Below are positions 10,952 to 19,465 of a DNA stretch of 64,000 bases, piece by piece (positions within the stretch are counted from its first letter, which is position 1; the number at the start of each line of letters is the position of its first letter). The notes under the pieces are model-generated. The model saw only the letters and a program-made list of their open reading frames with translations. It was not told the DNA's origin and ran no database searches. Source of the stretch: Actinopolymorpha rutila (lineage in GTDB: Bacteria; Actinomycetota; Actinomycetes; Propionibacteriales; Actinopolymorphaceae); assembly GCF_013407855.1 (NCBI RefSeq), contig NZ_JACBZH010000001.1, forward strand, positions 5,766,001 through 5,830,000. The letters run 5' to 3'. Position numbers and translations under genes: made by a program.

Positions 10952-11994
10952 GTACGGGCCTGTCGGAGGAGTCCGCCGGCTCGCCCTCCCACCAGCCTCC
11001 CGCGTCACCCGTAGCCGCCCCCGTCGACGAGAACCGGCGGGGGCTGGTCTTCGGTGCGGCCGCCTACGCCGCGTGGGGACTCTTCCCGCTCTACTGGCCG
11101 CTGCTGCAGCCGGCCGGTTCGCTGGAGATCCTCGCCCACCGGATGGTGTGGTCGCTGGTCTTCGCGGTGATCGTGCTGCGCGTCCGGCCCCGCCCGGGCT
11201 GGTGGGCGCGCCTGCGCGAAACCCCGGCGACCATCGGCTACCTCGCCACCGCCGGCGTCGTCGTCACGATCAACTGGGGCACCTACATCTGGGCGGTCAA
11301 CCACGACCACGTGGTGGAGACCGCGCTCGGCTACTACATCAACCCGCTGGTCATCGTGCTGGTCGGCGTGGCCTTCCTCGGCGAACGCCTCAACCGGGTG
11401 CAGTGGACGGCGGTCGGCCTGGCCGCCGTGGCGGTGGTCATCCTCACCGTGTCGCACGGCCGGCCGCCGTGGGTGGCATTCATCCTGGCGGCGACCTTCA
11501 CCGCGTACGCCTACTGCAAGAAGAAGGCGAACGTCGCCGCCATCGAGAGCCTGATGGTGGAGACCTCGGTGGTGACGCCACTCGCCCTCGGCTACCTGCT
11601 CTGGCTGCAGGTGCAGGGCACCGCGGCGTTCGGGCACCACGGCGCCGGGCAGGCGGTGCTGCTGGCCGGAGCCGGGGTGGTGACGGCGATTCCGCTGCTG
11701 CTGTTCGCCGGTGCGGCCACCCGGGTGCCCATGACGCTGCTCGGCATCCTGCAGTACCTCGCGCCGACGCTGCAGTTCCTGCTCGGCGTGCTCGTGTTCC
11801 ACGAGCCGATGCCGCCGGACCGGCTGGTGGGCTTCGGATTCGTGTGGCTCGCCGTGGTCGTGTTCACCTGGGACGGGCTGCGCCGTCGGCGTCGTACGGT
11901 CGCCGGGAAGGTGGCTGCCGCGCGAGCGGACGCGAACGCCTCAGCCGCCGAGCGGTCGGCGGGTGCCCCGATGCCGGTCACCGAGCCGGACTGA
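10948..11994 (+). CDS. rarD: EamA-family transporter, RarD type
   Basis: A 348-residue membrane protein of the drug/metabolite transporter superfamily, RarD subgroup, with about ten predicted helices in two EamA repeats. The first helix and loop (AAYAAWGLFPLYWPLLQPAG, then LEILAHRMVWSLVFAVIVLR) and GVVVTINWGTYIWAVNHDHV are characteristic of RarD. The substrate is unknown. The GTG start at 10948 overlaps the korB stop (GTGA), an unusual partner for an oxidoreductase. The hydrophilic tail after the last helix is Ala/Arg-rich, and the stop lies inside a 10-bp tandem repeat (11981-12020). Confidence 0.88.
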   Translation: MSTGLSEESAGSPSHQPPASPVAAPVDENRRGLVFGAAAYAAWGLFPLYWPLLQPAGSLEILAHRMVWSLVFAVIVLRVRPRPGWWARLRETPATIGYLATAGVVVTINWGTYIWAVNHDHVVETALGYYINPLVIVLVGVAFLGERLNRVQWTAVGLAAVAVVILTVSHGRPPWVAFILAATFTAYAYCKKKANVAAIESLMVETSVVTPLALGYLLWLQVQGTAAFGHHGAGQAVLLAGAGVVTAIPLLLFAGAATRVPMTLLGILQYLAPTLQFLLGVLVFHEPMPPDRLVGFGFVWLAVVVFTWDGLRRRRRTVAGKVAAARADANASAAERSAGAPMPVTEPD

Positions 11995-12020
11995 GCCGGA
12001 CTGAGTCGGACTGAGCCGGA
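11981..12020 (+). repeat. 10-bp tandem repeat carrying stops in all three frames
   Basis: Four copies of a CTGAGCCGGA-like 10-mer span the rarD stop codon (the first begins CC and the third has T for C). Each unit contains TGA and the 10-bp period shifts frame by one, so successive TGAs at 11992, 12002, 12012 and 12022 close all three plus-strand frames. Confidence 0.85.
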
Positions 12021-12070
12021 CTGATCGTCAGAACGCAGGGTCGTAGAGCCGCGGAGAAGGGGCCGAGCCG

Positions 12071-12634
12071 ATGGACCAGAACGCGCCGGACAGCAGTGCG
12101 GTCGTACGCGCGGTCAGCAGCAGCGGAACACACACGTTCAGCAAGCCGGGCCGCGACCGCATCCGGCTGCTCGCCGGGTTGGGGGTGGAGGGCGACGCGC
12201 ACCTGGGTACGACGGTGAAGCACCGCTCCCGGGTGGCCCGCGACCCCAGCCAGCCGAATCTCCGCCAGGTCCACCTCATCCACGCCGAACTGCTCGCCGA
12301 GCTCATCGAGGCGGGGTACGACGTGGCGCCCGGCCAGCTCGGGGAGAACGTCACCACAGAGGGCGTCGATCTGCTCGGCCTGCCGACCGGCACCCTGCTC
12401 CGGCTCGGGCAGACCGCCGAGGTCGAGGTGACCGGGCTGCGCAACCCCTGCCGGCAGATCGAGGACTTCCGCACCGGCGTGCTCGCCCGGGTGGTCGGCC
12501 GGGCCGAGGACGGTTCGGTCGTCCGCCGGGCCGGCATCATGGGGATCGTGCGGACCGGCGGCGAGGTGGCTCCGGGCGACCCGATCGTGGTCACCCTCCC
12601 GCCGCCACCCCACCGCCCGCTGGAATGCGTCTGA
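12071..12634 (+). CDS. MOSC domain-containing protein
   Basis: A 187-residue single-domain MOSC protein, the domain found at the C-terminus of molybdenum cofactor sulfurase and in YiiM-like proteins. The domain occupies nearly the whole chain: GVEGDAHLGTTVKHRSRVA, NLRQVHLIHAELLAELIEAG, PGQLGENVTTEGVDLLGLP, and the conserved cysteine in VTGLRNPCRQIEDF, followed by GIMGIVRTGGEVAPGDPI. Such proteins are thought to handle sulfur or N-hydroxylated compounds using molybdenum cofactor; the exact substrate is unknown. It converges on the sulfotransferase gene with 21 bp between the stops. A MobA-like nucleotidyltransferase lies 2.4 kb away. Confidence 0.9.
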   Translation: MDQNAPDSSAVVRAVSSSGTHTFSKPGRDRIRLLAGLGVEGDAHLGTTVKHRSRVARDPSQPNLRQVHLIHAELLAELIEAGYDVAPGQLGENVTTEGVDLLGLPTGTLLRLGQTAEVEVTGLRNPCRQIEDFRTGVLARVVGRAEDGSVVRRAGIMGIVRTGGEVAPGDPIVVTLPPPPHRPLECV

Positions 12635-12655
12635 CCCACCGGGCCAGGGCACGTC

Positions 12656-13357
12656 TCAGCTGCCGGGCTTGCGCAGGTCCTCCAGGGTGAAGCTCTCCGG
12701 GACCTCGCCGGTGCGGGCACGTTCGGCCATCCGCCGCATCGTGTCGCCGTCGTTCAGGTGCGGGTAGCCCGTCTCCGGCTCGGGGACGCCGAGGAAGTCG
12801 CACAGCGGCTCCCACCCGTCACGTGCCTCGTGCACCAGCAGCCGGTCGGCAGGCACGGTCTCGCGTACGGTCGCGAGGTGGCGTTCGAACACGTCCACCG
12901 CATGGTCCTCGGCCGGCATCTCCTCCCCCATCTCCTCGCCGAACGTTCCGGCCCACAGGCGGCCGAGGACCGGTGCGAGCGGATTGGGCGGCCGCCGGCC
13001 GGCGCGTTCGGCGCGCTCGCCCTCGCGGGTGAACGTGAAGATCGTGTCGCGCACGCTGGCGTACCAGCGGTGCGGGTCGCGCACGGTCAGCAGCACCTTC
13101 GCGTCGGGGAAGGCGGCCATCAGCTCCCGCCAGTAGTACGAACTCGGCCAGTCGACCGACGACTTGTAGCCTTCCAGCGCCCAGGTCCAGTCGACCCGGC
13201 CGTCGTTCTCGATGACCTGCCGCCACTTCCCCTGCTGCTCCGGGTGCTGGATCACCTCGAACATGTGGTGGCAGGGCCCGAAGCCCAACTGCTCCAGTGC
13301 GGCCTTCATCGACGTGGTGCCGGTCCGCGGGAACCCCGCACCGATGACCTTCAGCAT
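12656..13357 (-). CDS. Sulfotransferase family protein
   Basis: A 233-residue sulfotransferase-fold protein. The N-terminal phosphosulfate-binding loop is clear (VIGAGFPRTGTTSMKAALEQ), as is the second phosphate-binding element (AKVLLTVRDPHRWYASV). This group transfers sulfate from PAPS to small molecules or glycans, but several actinobacterial members have no known acceptor. The C-terminal segment WEPLCDFLGVPEPETGYPHL is also typical. The start is the ATG at 13357; the upstream extension of the frame to 13753 is Arg/Ser-rich shadow coding. It is divergent from the DUF427 gene with about 190 bp between them. Confidence 0.88.
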   Translation of the reverse strand: MLKVIGAGFPRTGTTSMKAALEQLGFGPCHHMFEVIQHPEQQGKWRQVIENDGRVDWTWALEGYKSSVDWPSSYYWRELMAAFPDAKVLLTVRDPHRWYASVRDTIFTFTREGERAERAGRRPPNPLAPVLGRLWAGTFGEEMGEEMPAEDHAVDVFERHLATVRETVPADRLLVHEARDGWEPLCDFLGVPEPETGYPHLNDGDTMRRMAERARTGEVPESFTLEDLRKPGS

Positions 13358-13544
13358 TGCCCACCTTCCCCGTACGTCAGTGTTGCCTGCTTCGCGGTCT
13401 GCTTCCGTCCGGACAACGAGACGAGCTCGCTCTCGGTGCCCACAATGTGCCCACACGGCTGGGCGATTCGGACCACTCGCGGACATTCGGTCCGACCGTA
13501 CGGTGGAAGGAAGCCACCGCCACGCAGCCAGGACGGAGATCACC

Positions 13545-13910
13545 ATGGCCGTACGCAACCTCTTCCACAAAGTCAGCGTCGCCCCGAGCACCCGGCACGT
13601 GCGGATCGAACACGGCGGCCGCGTCGTCGCGGAGACCGACCGGGCGCTGGTGCTGACCGAGACCGGGCTGGGCGACCGTCTGTACATCCCGGTCGAGGAC
13701 GTGCGGACGGACCTGATTCTGGCCACCGACTCCCACACGACCTGCCCGTTCAAGGGAGTCGCGTCGTACTGGGCGTTCGCCGACGACGAATCGGTCAGGG
13801 ACGCGGCATGGGCCTATCCCGAGCCGAAGGAGGACGTCGCGGGGATCACGGACCACCTGTCGTTCTACGACGAGGGAGTCGAGACCTACGTCGACGGCGT
13901 ACGCCGGTAG
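13545..13910 (+). CDS. DUF427 domain-containing protein
   Basis: A 121-residue protein consisting of one DUF427 domain. Marks of the family are the HVRIEHGGRVVAETDRALVL strand region, YIPVEDV, the CPFKGVASYWAF motif with its single cysteine, WAYPEPKEDVAGITDHLSFY and a short C-terminal strand. DUF427 is a small beta-rich fold of unknown biochemical role, common in actinobacteria. The ATG at 13545 has a GGACGGAG site just upstream. Upstream sequence contains CGGACC/GGTCCG arms (13469-13474 and 13489-13494) that could be regulatory, though weakly. After the stop, AGGGCC and GGCCCT arms (13954-13974) could make a short hairpin. Confidence 0.88.
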   Translation: MAVRNLFHKVSVAPSTRHVRIEHGGRVVAETDRALVLTETGLGDRLYIPVEDVRTDLILATDSHTTCPFKGVASYWAFADDESVRDAAWAYPEPKEDVAGITDHLSFYDEGVETYVDGVRR

Positions 13911-14020
13911 CCGGAGTACGCCGGACCGACCCCGTCCGTTCAACTTCCGGCCCAGGGCCGGCCGCCCGGGCCCTCTAGCGTCGCGATCGGTGACCCCGAT
14001 CCGGACCTGGAGGCGCCCGG

Positions 14021-14980
14021 ATGAATCCTCTGTCGTCCCTGCTGCCGCGGCAGTTCTCCCGGGCGCCGGTGCCCGACAACGCCGGTGACGGCGCGGTCGT
14101 CCTGCCGCTGGAGTGGTCCCGCGGACGAAGCTGCCACCGCGGCGCCGGCCAGGCCCTGATGGTGACCGGGCGCGAGGCGGTCGGCGTGTCCGCCGAACCC
14201 CTGAACAACCTGAGCGAACTGAGCGAACCGAGCGAACCGAGCAACCTGTGTGAGCTGTTCGTGCTGGCGGTCCGGCGGACCGTCCCGGCCGGTGACTGGC
14301 AGGAGGTCCTCGGCGGCGACCTCCCGTACAACCGCGTGTTCACCGCGCGGGCGCCGTTCGTGCTCACCGGACCGGCCGCCGGGCACCGACTGCTGCGTAC
14401 TGTGGCGGACCCCTCCGGCCGCCGCGTCCTGGGCACGTCGGCCCGCCGATGCCTGGCCGTCACACCGTGGGGCACGACCCTGCACGGCGAGCGGGCCGTC
14501 CACCCGAACGCCCACCAGAACCTCGCCCGGGACCCGCACGAGGCCAACCGGTTCGGCTGGCTGGTCGAGCTCGACCCCTACGACCCGGACGCGACGCCGC
14601 GCAAGCGCACCATGCTCGGACGGTTCCAGCGCGACCGCGTGGCGATCTCGCTCACCGCGGACGGGCGGGTCACGGCTGACATGGTCGGCATGGTCGCCAC
14701 CGCCGAGCCGAGCGGTGCGCGGTTCCGGTTCGTGTCCCGTGACCGGGTGCGCCGGGGCGCCACCGCCGCCGAGCACCGCCACAACCTGGCTCTGCTCGAC
14801 CACGGCACGTTGTACGCCGCCCGGCCCGCCGACGACGGTGAAGCCGACCGCGAGGGAACGGACGCGTGGACCCCGCTGTGTGACGACGAGCAGTCGTTCG
14901 TGCCCGGCCGGTCGGTCACCGAGGTCCTCCTCGACCCACGGTCGGCGGCCCGGGCGGGAGACCCGCTGCCGCTACCGTGA
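14021..14980 (+). CDS. Short PhoX-like (DUF839) protein
   Basis: A 319-residue protein related to the PhoX/DUF839 alkaline phosphatase family, normally about 600-700 residues. Family matches are PWGTTLHGE (usual form PWGTxLTCEE), DPHEANRFGWLVELDPYDPD followed by ATPRKRTMLGRFQRD, and the segment VTEVLLDPRSAARAGDPLPL, which normally leads on to a further catalytic portion. The chain stops there, and the conserved acidic pair after PWGT is not present in its usual form. No Tat or Sec signal is visible. A 12-residue Leu/Ser/Glu/Pro repeat (NLSELSEPSEPSN) sits at about 67-79. It may be a reduced, non-phosphatase relative. The stop is 4 bp before the ATG of the nucleotidyltransferase gene. Confidence 0.68.
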   Translation: MNPLSSLLPRQFSRAPVPDNAGDGAVVLPLEWSRGRSCHRGAGQALMVTGREAVGVSAEPLNNLSELSEPSEPSNLCELFVLAVRRTVPAGDWQEVLGGDLPYNRVFTARAPFVLTGPAAGHRLLRTVADPSGRRVLGTSARRCLAVTPWGTTLHGERAVHPNAHQNLARDPHEANRFGWLVELDPYDPDATPRKRTMLGRFQRDRVAISLTADGRVTADMVGMVATAEPSGARFRFVSRDRVRRGATAAEHRHNLALLDHGTLYAARPADDGEADREGTDAWTPLCDDEQSFVPGRSVTEVLLDPRSAARAGDPLPLP

Positions 14981-14984
14981 GGGC

Positions 14985-15584
14985 ATGACCGTTGCGGGGC
15001 TGCTGCTCGCAGCCGGTGAGGGGCGGCGGCTCGGCCGGCCCAAGGCGCTGGTCGACCTCGACGGCCGACTGCTCGTCGAGCGCGGCCTGGCCACCCTGAC
15101 CGCCGGCGGGTGTACGCCGGTCCACGTCGTCCTGGGCGCGGCCCACGACGAGGTGCTCGCCGCCGCCGACCTGGCCGGCGCGACCGTCGTACTCAACGAG
15201 GACTGGCGGGCCGGCCTGGCGTCGTCCCTGCGCGCCGGCCTCGCCGCGCTGCCGTCCCAGGTCGAGGCGGTCGTCGTCGCCCTGGTGGACCAGCCGCTGG
15301 TCACGCCCGAAGTGGTCCGCCGGCTGCGGCAGGCGTACGACGGCGGGGCGGTCACCGCGGTCGCGACGTACGGCGGCCTGCCCCGCAACCCGGTCCTGCT
15401 CGCGCGTTCGACCTGGGCCGACGTCGCCGCGCAGGCCTCCGGGGACACCGGCGCCCGAGCCTTCCTCCGCGCGAACCCGGACCTCACGACACCGGTCCCC
15501 TGCGACGACGTGGGCGCGCCCGACGACGTGGACACCCCCGCGGAGCTGGCCACGCTACGGCGGCGGCTGCTGACACAGAGTTGA
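14985..15584 (+). CDS. MobA-like NTP transferase (MocA family)
   Basis: A 199-residue nucleotidyltransferase of the MobA/MocA group, which adds CMP or GMP to molybdopterin to make the dinucleotide cofactor of molybdenum hydroxylases. The N-terminal signature VAGLLLAAGEGRRLGRPKAL binds the nucleotide. Other family blocks are VLNEDWRAGLASSLRAGLAA, VVVALVDQPLVTPEVVRRLR, and a C-terminal DDVDTPAEL metal-site segment. It follows the PhoX-like gene by 4 bp. No xanthine dehydrogenase subunits lie beside it, so its partner enzyme is elsewhere. Confidence 0.88.
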   Translation: MTVAGLLLAAGEGRRLGRPKALVDLDGRLLVERGLATLTAGGCTPVHVVLGAAHDEVLAAADLAGATVVLNEDWRAGLASSLRAGLAALPSQVEAVVVALVDQPLVTPEVVRRLRQAYDGGAVTAVATYGGLPRNPVLLARSTWADVAAQASGDTGARAFLRANPDLTTPVPCDDVGAPDDVDTPAELATLRRRLLTQS

Positions 15585-15634
15585 CCTTGACCAACTCCGG
15601 GAGTCGGACCGTGCCAAACCGGTCGAACCACTCC

Positions 15635-15640
15635 TACACT
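15635..15640 (+). promoter_or_regulatory. -10 element for a probably leaderless transcript
   Basis: TACACT lies 8 bp before the GTG at 15649 with no ribosome site between, so transcription would start at or next to the start codon. Two TTGACC hexamers (15581-15592) are too far upstream to be its -35. Confidence 0.45.
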
Positions 15641-15648
15641 GGGCCGCC

Positions 15649-16191
15649 GTGCGAAAACACCCAGGCGGAAAACACGCGGTGTTCGTGGATGACTCCGGAC
15701 GCCGGCATCGTCGTGTCCGCAAGGCCGGGCTGATCCTCGGCGGGGTCGTGGTGGTCTCGCTGGCCCTGTTGTGCATCAGCCTGGTGAGCGGCTCCGGGTT
15801 GCAGTCGACGCCGTGGAGCCTCGGCCGGCCGGCCTCCCTCCCGGAGCCGACGGCGACGCCCACGCCCTCCCCGTCGGTGGACTCGAAGGTCTCCGGCCGC
15901 AAGCTGGAGACGCGGAGACCGACACCGGACGCGCGCACCACCCAGCGAACCACCAGGACGCCGTCGCCGATCCCCACGGCGACTCGGCGGGTTCCGGCCC
16001 CGGCGCCCACGCCGAGGGTCACGAGCGCACCGACCACGAAGCCGACGCCGACACCCACGCGGACCCGCACGTCCGCGCCCACACCGACCCCCACCCCTAC
16101 CGCGACGCCCCGTCCGGCCCCCACGCCGACCGCGAATCCGAAGGGGCACGGACGAGCGACGCACTCCCCCACCCCGAAGCCCAAGCAGTAG
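15649..16191 (+). CDS. Membrane-anchored Ser/Thr/Pro-rich protein
   Basis: A 180-residue protein with a basic N-terminus, one membrane helix (AGLILGGVVVVSLALLCISL, about 26-45) and a long low-complexity outer region of Pro, Thr, Ser, Ala and Arg (many PTPTP and TPTRT units). There is no recognisable enzyme domain. Such tails are typical of wall-spanning or O-glycosylated segments. It ends 10 bp before the deacetylase-glycosyltransferase gene on the same strand, so a role in the same envelope process is likely. The GTG start is supported by the good -10 element 8 bp upstream. Confidence 0.65.
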   Translation: MRKHPGGKHAVFVDDSGRRHRRVRKAGLILGGVVVVSLALLCISLVSGSGLQSTPWSLGRPASLPEPTATPTPSPSVDSKVSGRKLETRRPTPDARTTQRTTRTPSPIPTATRRVPAPAPTPRVTSAPTTKPTPTPTRTRTSAPTPTPTPTATPRPAPTPTANPKGHGRATHSPTPKPKQ

Positions 16192-16201
16192 GCCCGCCGC
16201 C

Positions 16202-18478
16202 GTGGCCCGACACCTGCGGATCCGGGAGCCCCGCCATCACTGGTTTCTGGTCGGGCTGCTGCTTGCCACGCTGGTCGGCGTCCTGCTGGTGCAGGGGTAC
16301 GTCCAGCGCAGCTGGAACGACCTCACCGACGCGCCTCGGACGACGGCCGGTGGTGACCGGGTCCCGCGCGCCGCCCTCCGCGACGACCGGCCGGTCCTCG
16401 ACCTCAGCGGTGACCGCCCGAACACCGCGGCGATGCCGGCGCGCACGGTCGCCCTCACCTTCGACGACGGGCCGGACCCGCGATGGACGCCGCGGATCCT
16501 GGAGGTCCTTCGGCGCCACCACGCGAGGGCGACGTTCTTCGTCCTCGGCTCCAAGGTCGCCATCTACCCCGCGCTGGCCCGCCGGATCGTGGCCGAGGGA
16601 CACGAGATCGGTTCGCACACATACACCCACGTCGACCTCGCCCGTACGCCCACCTGGCAACGCGGGCTGGAGCTCGGCCTGACCCAGAAGGCGCTCGCCG
16701 GCGCCCTCGGCCTGCACACGCACCTGCTGCGGCCGCCGTACTCCGGCAAGCCCTCCGAGCTCACCGGCCCCGACTACGCCGCCGCGCGGGACGCCGGGCG
16801 CGCGGGCTACCTCGTGGTACTCGCCGACCACGACACCAAGGACTGGGACAACCGGACCGCTGACCAGATCGTGGCGCGAGCGACACCCTCCGGACAGCGC
16901 GGCGCCGTCGTCCTGATGCACGACGGTGGCGGCGACCGGTCCAGGACCGTCGCCGCCCTGGACAAACTGCTGACCCGGCTGGACGAACGCGGATACCGCG
17001 CCACCACGGTTTCGGACGCACTGCGCCTGCGGCACGCGGCCGTACCCGTGAGCCTCCCGGAACGCATCGCGGGCCGCACCGTCGTCGCCGCGCAACAGAT
17101 CGGCCGGATCGCGGCGGTCGGGCTCACCTACGCCCTGGCCGTCGCCGGGGTGCTCACGGTGGCGCGGGTGGTGATCCTGGCCGCCATCGCCCGGATGCAC
17201 GTCCGCCGGACCCGCCGCGACCGCCGCCGCCGGCGACCGGAGAACGAGCCGGGTTGGTACTACCCGCCGGTCTCGGTCGTCGTGCCCGCCTACAACGAGG
17301 CGGCCGGGATCGCGGCGACGGTCGGCTCACTGGTGCGGACCACCTACCCGGGCCCGGTGGAAGTCATCGTGGTCGACGACGGCTCGACCGACGACACCGC
17401 GCTGATCGCCCGTGACCTCGACCTGCCCGGGGTGACCGTCCTCTCCCAGGCCAACGCCGGCAAGCCGGCCGCGCTCAACACCGGCATCGCGTACGCCCGC
17501 CACGAGATCCTGGTCCTGGTCGACGGCGACACCGTGTTCCAGCCGGACACCATCGGCCGCCTGGTCGCGCCGTTCGCCAACCCCACGGTCGGGGCGGTCA
17601 GCGGCAACACCAAGGTAGGCAACGCGGGCGGGATCCTGGGACGCTGGCAGCACATCGAGTACGTCATCGGCTTCAACCTCGACCGGCGGATGTTCGACGT
17701 GCTGGAGTGCATGCCGACGGTGCCGGGCGCGATCGGTGCGTTCCGGCGGCAGGCACTGGCCGACGCGGCCGACCCCGAGGGGCCGGGGAGCACGTACGCG
17801 ATGACAGGCCCGGTGAGCATCGACACCCTGGCAGAGGACACCGACCTGACGATGGCGGTCTGCCGGGCCGGCTGGCGGGTGGTGTACGAGGAGACCGCCC
17901 GGGCCTGGACGGAGGCACCCGGCTCGCTGCGGCAGCTGTGGCGGCAGCGGTACCGCTGGTGCTACGGCACGTTGCAGTCGATGTGGAAGCACCGTCACGC
18001 GCTGGTCGAGCGCGGCCCCTCGGGACGGTTCGGCCGCCGGGCGCTTCCCTACCTCGCGGTCTTCCAGGTCGTGCTTCCGCTGCTGGCGCCGGCGGTCGAC
18101 GTGTTCGCGCTGTACGGACTGTTCTTCGGTGAGCCGGCGCGGGTGGTCGCGGTCTGGGCGGCGTTCGTGGCAGTGCAGGCGTTCCTGGGGGCATACGCGC
18201 TCCGCCTGGACGGGGAACGCCTCACTCCGCTGTGGACCCTGCCGTTGCAGCAGTTCGTCTACCGCCAGCTGATGTATCTCGTGGTGATCCAGTCGGTGGT
18301 CACGGCGGTCGCGGGTGCGCCGCTGCGCTGGCACGTGATCCGGCGGGAAGGTACGTTCGCCCGGCGCGACCCGGCCTCGGCGGTGTGGAACCCGCCGGGA
18401 GATGGTCAGCCGGTACGGGAGACCACGAGGTCGCACAGCCCGGCCAGCGCGTCCCGCGCGGGAATGTCGGGCAGGTAG
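16202..18478 (+). CDS. Fused polysaccharide deacetylase - family 2 glycosyltransferase
   Basis: A 758-residue membrane protein with two catalytic domains. After one helix (about 13-31), an extracytoplasmic NodB deacetylase domain follows: VALTFDDGPDPRWTP (Asp-Asp about 88-89), the metal-binding SHTYTH (about 138-143), LLRPPYSGKPS and VVLMHDGGG. A helix at about 295-320 leads into a cytoplasmic GT2 synthase domain: VSVVVPAYNE, VIVVDDGSTDD, VLVDGDTVF (about 436-444), LAEDTDL (about 545) and the processive QRYRWCYG (about 580). At least three more helices follow. This architecture fits synthesis and partial deacetylation of a beta-linked GlcNAc polymer. The last 73 bp overlap the polyprenyl synthase gene on the other strand. 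Confidence 0.9.
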   Translation: MARHLRIREPRHHWFLVGLLLATLVGVLLVQGYVQRSWNDLTDAPRTTAGGDRVPRAALRDDRPVLDLSGDRPNTAAMPARTVALTFDDGPDPRWTPRILEVLRRHHARATFFVLGSKVAIYPALARRIVAEGHEIGSHTYTHVDLARTPTWQRGLELGLTQKALAGALGLHTHLLRPPYSGKPSELTGPDYAAARDAGRAGYLVVLADHDTKDWDNRTADQIVARATPSGQRGAVVLMHDGGGDRSRTVAALDKLLTRLDERGYRATTVSDALRLRHAAVPVSLPERIAGRTVVAAQQIGRIAAVGLTYALAVAGVLTVARVVILAAIARMHVRRTRRDRRRRRPENEPGWYYPPVSVVVPAYNEAAGIAATVGSLVRTTYPGPVEVIVVDDGSTDDTALIARDLDLPGVTVLSQANAGKPAALNTGIAYARHEILVLVDGDTVFQPDTIGRLVAPFANPTVGAVSGNTKVGNAGGILGRWQHIEYVIGFNLDRRMFDVLECMPTVPGAIGAFRRQALADAADPEGPGSTYAMTGPVSIDTLAEDTDLTMAVCRAGWRVVYEETARAWTEAPGSLRQLWRQRYRWCYGTLQSMWKHRHALVERGPSGRFGRRALPYLAVFQVVLPLLAPAVDVFALYGLFFGEPARVVAVWAAFVAVQAFLGAYALRLDGERLTPLWTLPLQQFVYRQLMYLVVIQSVVTAVAGAPLRWHVIRREGTFARRDPASAVWNPPGDGQPVRETTRSHSPASASRAGMSGR

Positions 18479-19407
18479 CGCAATGTGGCCCGCGCCTCGT
18501 CGGCCCACTGCTGCACGATCGCCCGGGCCTGGTCCATCGCCGGGTGGGCCCGCAACAGTGACAGCGCCTCGGCATGCCGGGCGTCGTCGGGCAGCGGACC
18601 GGACAACAGCTCCAGCAGCCGGCCGTCGGCCGGGTCGGTGGATCGCTGGGCCAGCAGCATCGGCAGCGTCGGGATGCCCTCGCGCAGGTCGGTGCCGGGC
18701 GTCTTGCCGGACTGGTCGGCGTCGCTGGCGATGTCGAGTACGTCGTCGGAGAGCTGGAACGCGATCCCGATCTTCTCGCCGTACTCCGTCATCACCCGCT
18801 CGATGTCGCCCGGGGTGCCGGCGACCTTGGCCCCGAGGCGCGCCGACGTGGCGATCAGCGAGCCGGTCTTGTCGGCGAGCACGGCGAGGTAGTGGTCGAG
18901 CCTGTCCTCGTCCTCGGTCGGCCCGAGCGTCTCCCGGATCTGCCCCTCGACCAGCCGGGCGAACGTCTGCGACTGGATGCGGACCGCCTCCAGGCCGAGG
19001 TCGACCATCCGGTCCGAGGCCCGGGCGAAGAGGTAGTCGCCGGTGAGGATCGCCACGGTGTTGTCCCACCGGGCGTTCGCGCTGGGAGCGCCGCGGCGCA
19101 GCGCCGCCTCGTCCATCACGTCGTCGTGGTGCAGCGTCGCGAGGTGGATCAGCTCCAGCGCGGTGGCCACCGCCACGACGTCACCGGCTGAGGAGGAGGG
19201 CTCGCCGAACTCCGCGCCCAGCACCACCAGCAGCGGCCGGAACCGCTTGCCGCCCGCGTGGATCAGGTGCTGGGCGGCCTCGGTGACGAAGCCGAACTCG
19301 CTGGCCGCCACCCGGTCGAGCTCGTCCTCCACCTCGGCCAGCCGGCGGCGTACCCGAAGGTCGAGGTCGCCGTCGACCGACGGCAACGTGAGGCCGGCCA
19401 TGCTCAT
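18406..19407 (-). CDS. Long-chain polyprenyl diphosphate synthase
   Basis: Trans-prenyltransferase of the heptaprenyl/octaprenyl type (HepT, GrcC), 333 residues. It builds the isoprenoid tail of menaquinone from IPP and an allylic primer. The two aspartate-rich magnesium motifs are present: LHHDDVMDE (about 92-100) and FQLSDDVLDIASD (about 225-237). GGKRFRPLL is the IPP-binding segment. The ATG at 19407 has a GGAGGGGA site just upstream; the open frame extends further but lacks protein character. It lies 58 bp after nuoN on the same strand, so it may be read through from the nuo operon. Chain length cannot be read with certainty. Confidence 0.9.
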   Translation of the reverse strand: MSMAGLTLPSVDGDLDLRVRRRLAEVEDELDRVAASEFGFVTEAAQHLIHAGGKRFRPLLVVLGAEFGEPSSSAGDVVAVATALELIHLATLHHDDVMDEAALRRGAPSANARWDNTVAILTGDYLFARASDRMVDLGLEAVRIQSQTFARLVEGQIRETLGPTEDEDRLDHYLAVLADKTGSLIATSARLGAKVAGTPGDIERVMTEYGEKIGIAFQLSDDVLDIASDADQSGKTPGTDLREGIPTLPMLLAQRSTDPADGRLLELLSGPLPDDARHAEALSLLRAHPAMDQARAIVQQWADEARATLRYLPDIPARDALAGLCDLVVSRTG

Positions 19408-19465
19408 CGAGGTCCCCTCCCTCCGGGTGTCGCACTGCTCCGAACGGAGCGGGTCTGCGCTGCGC

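Noticed and set aside
13469..13494. CGGACC/GGTCCG inverted repeat between the sulfotransferase and DUF427 genes
   Set aside because: Six-base GC-rich arms at a 14-bp distance are expected by chance in this composition.
13954..13974. Terminator hairpin after the DUF427 gene
   Set aside because: Only six pairs with a 9-base loop in very GC-rich DNA, and no T-run; too weak to list as a feature.
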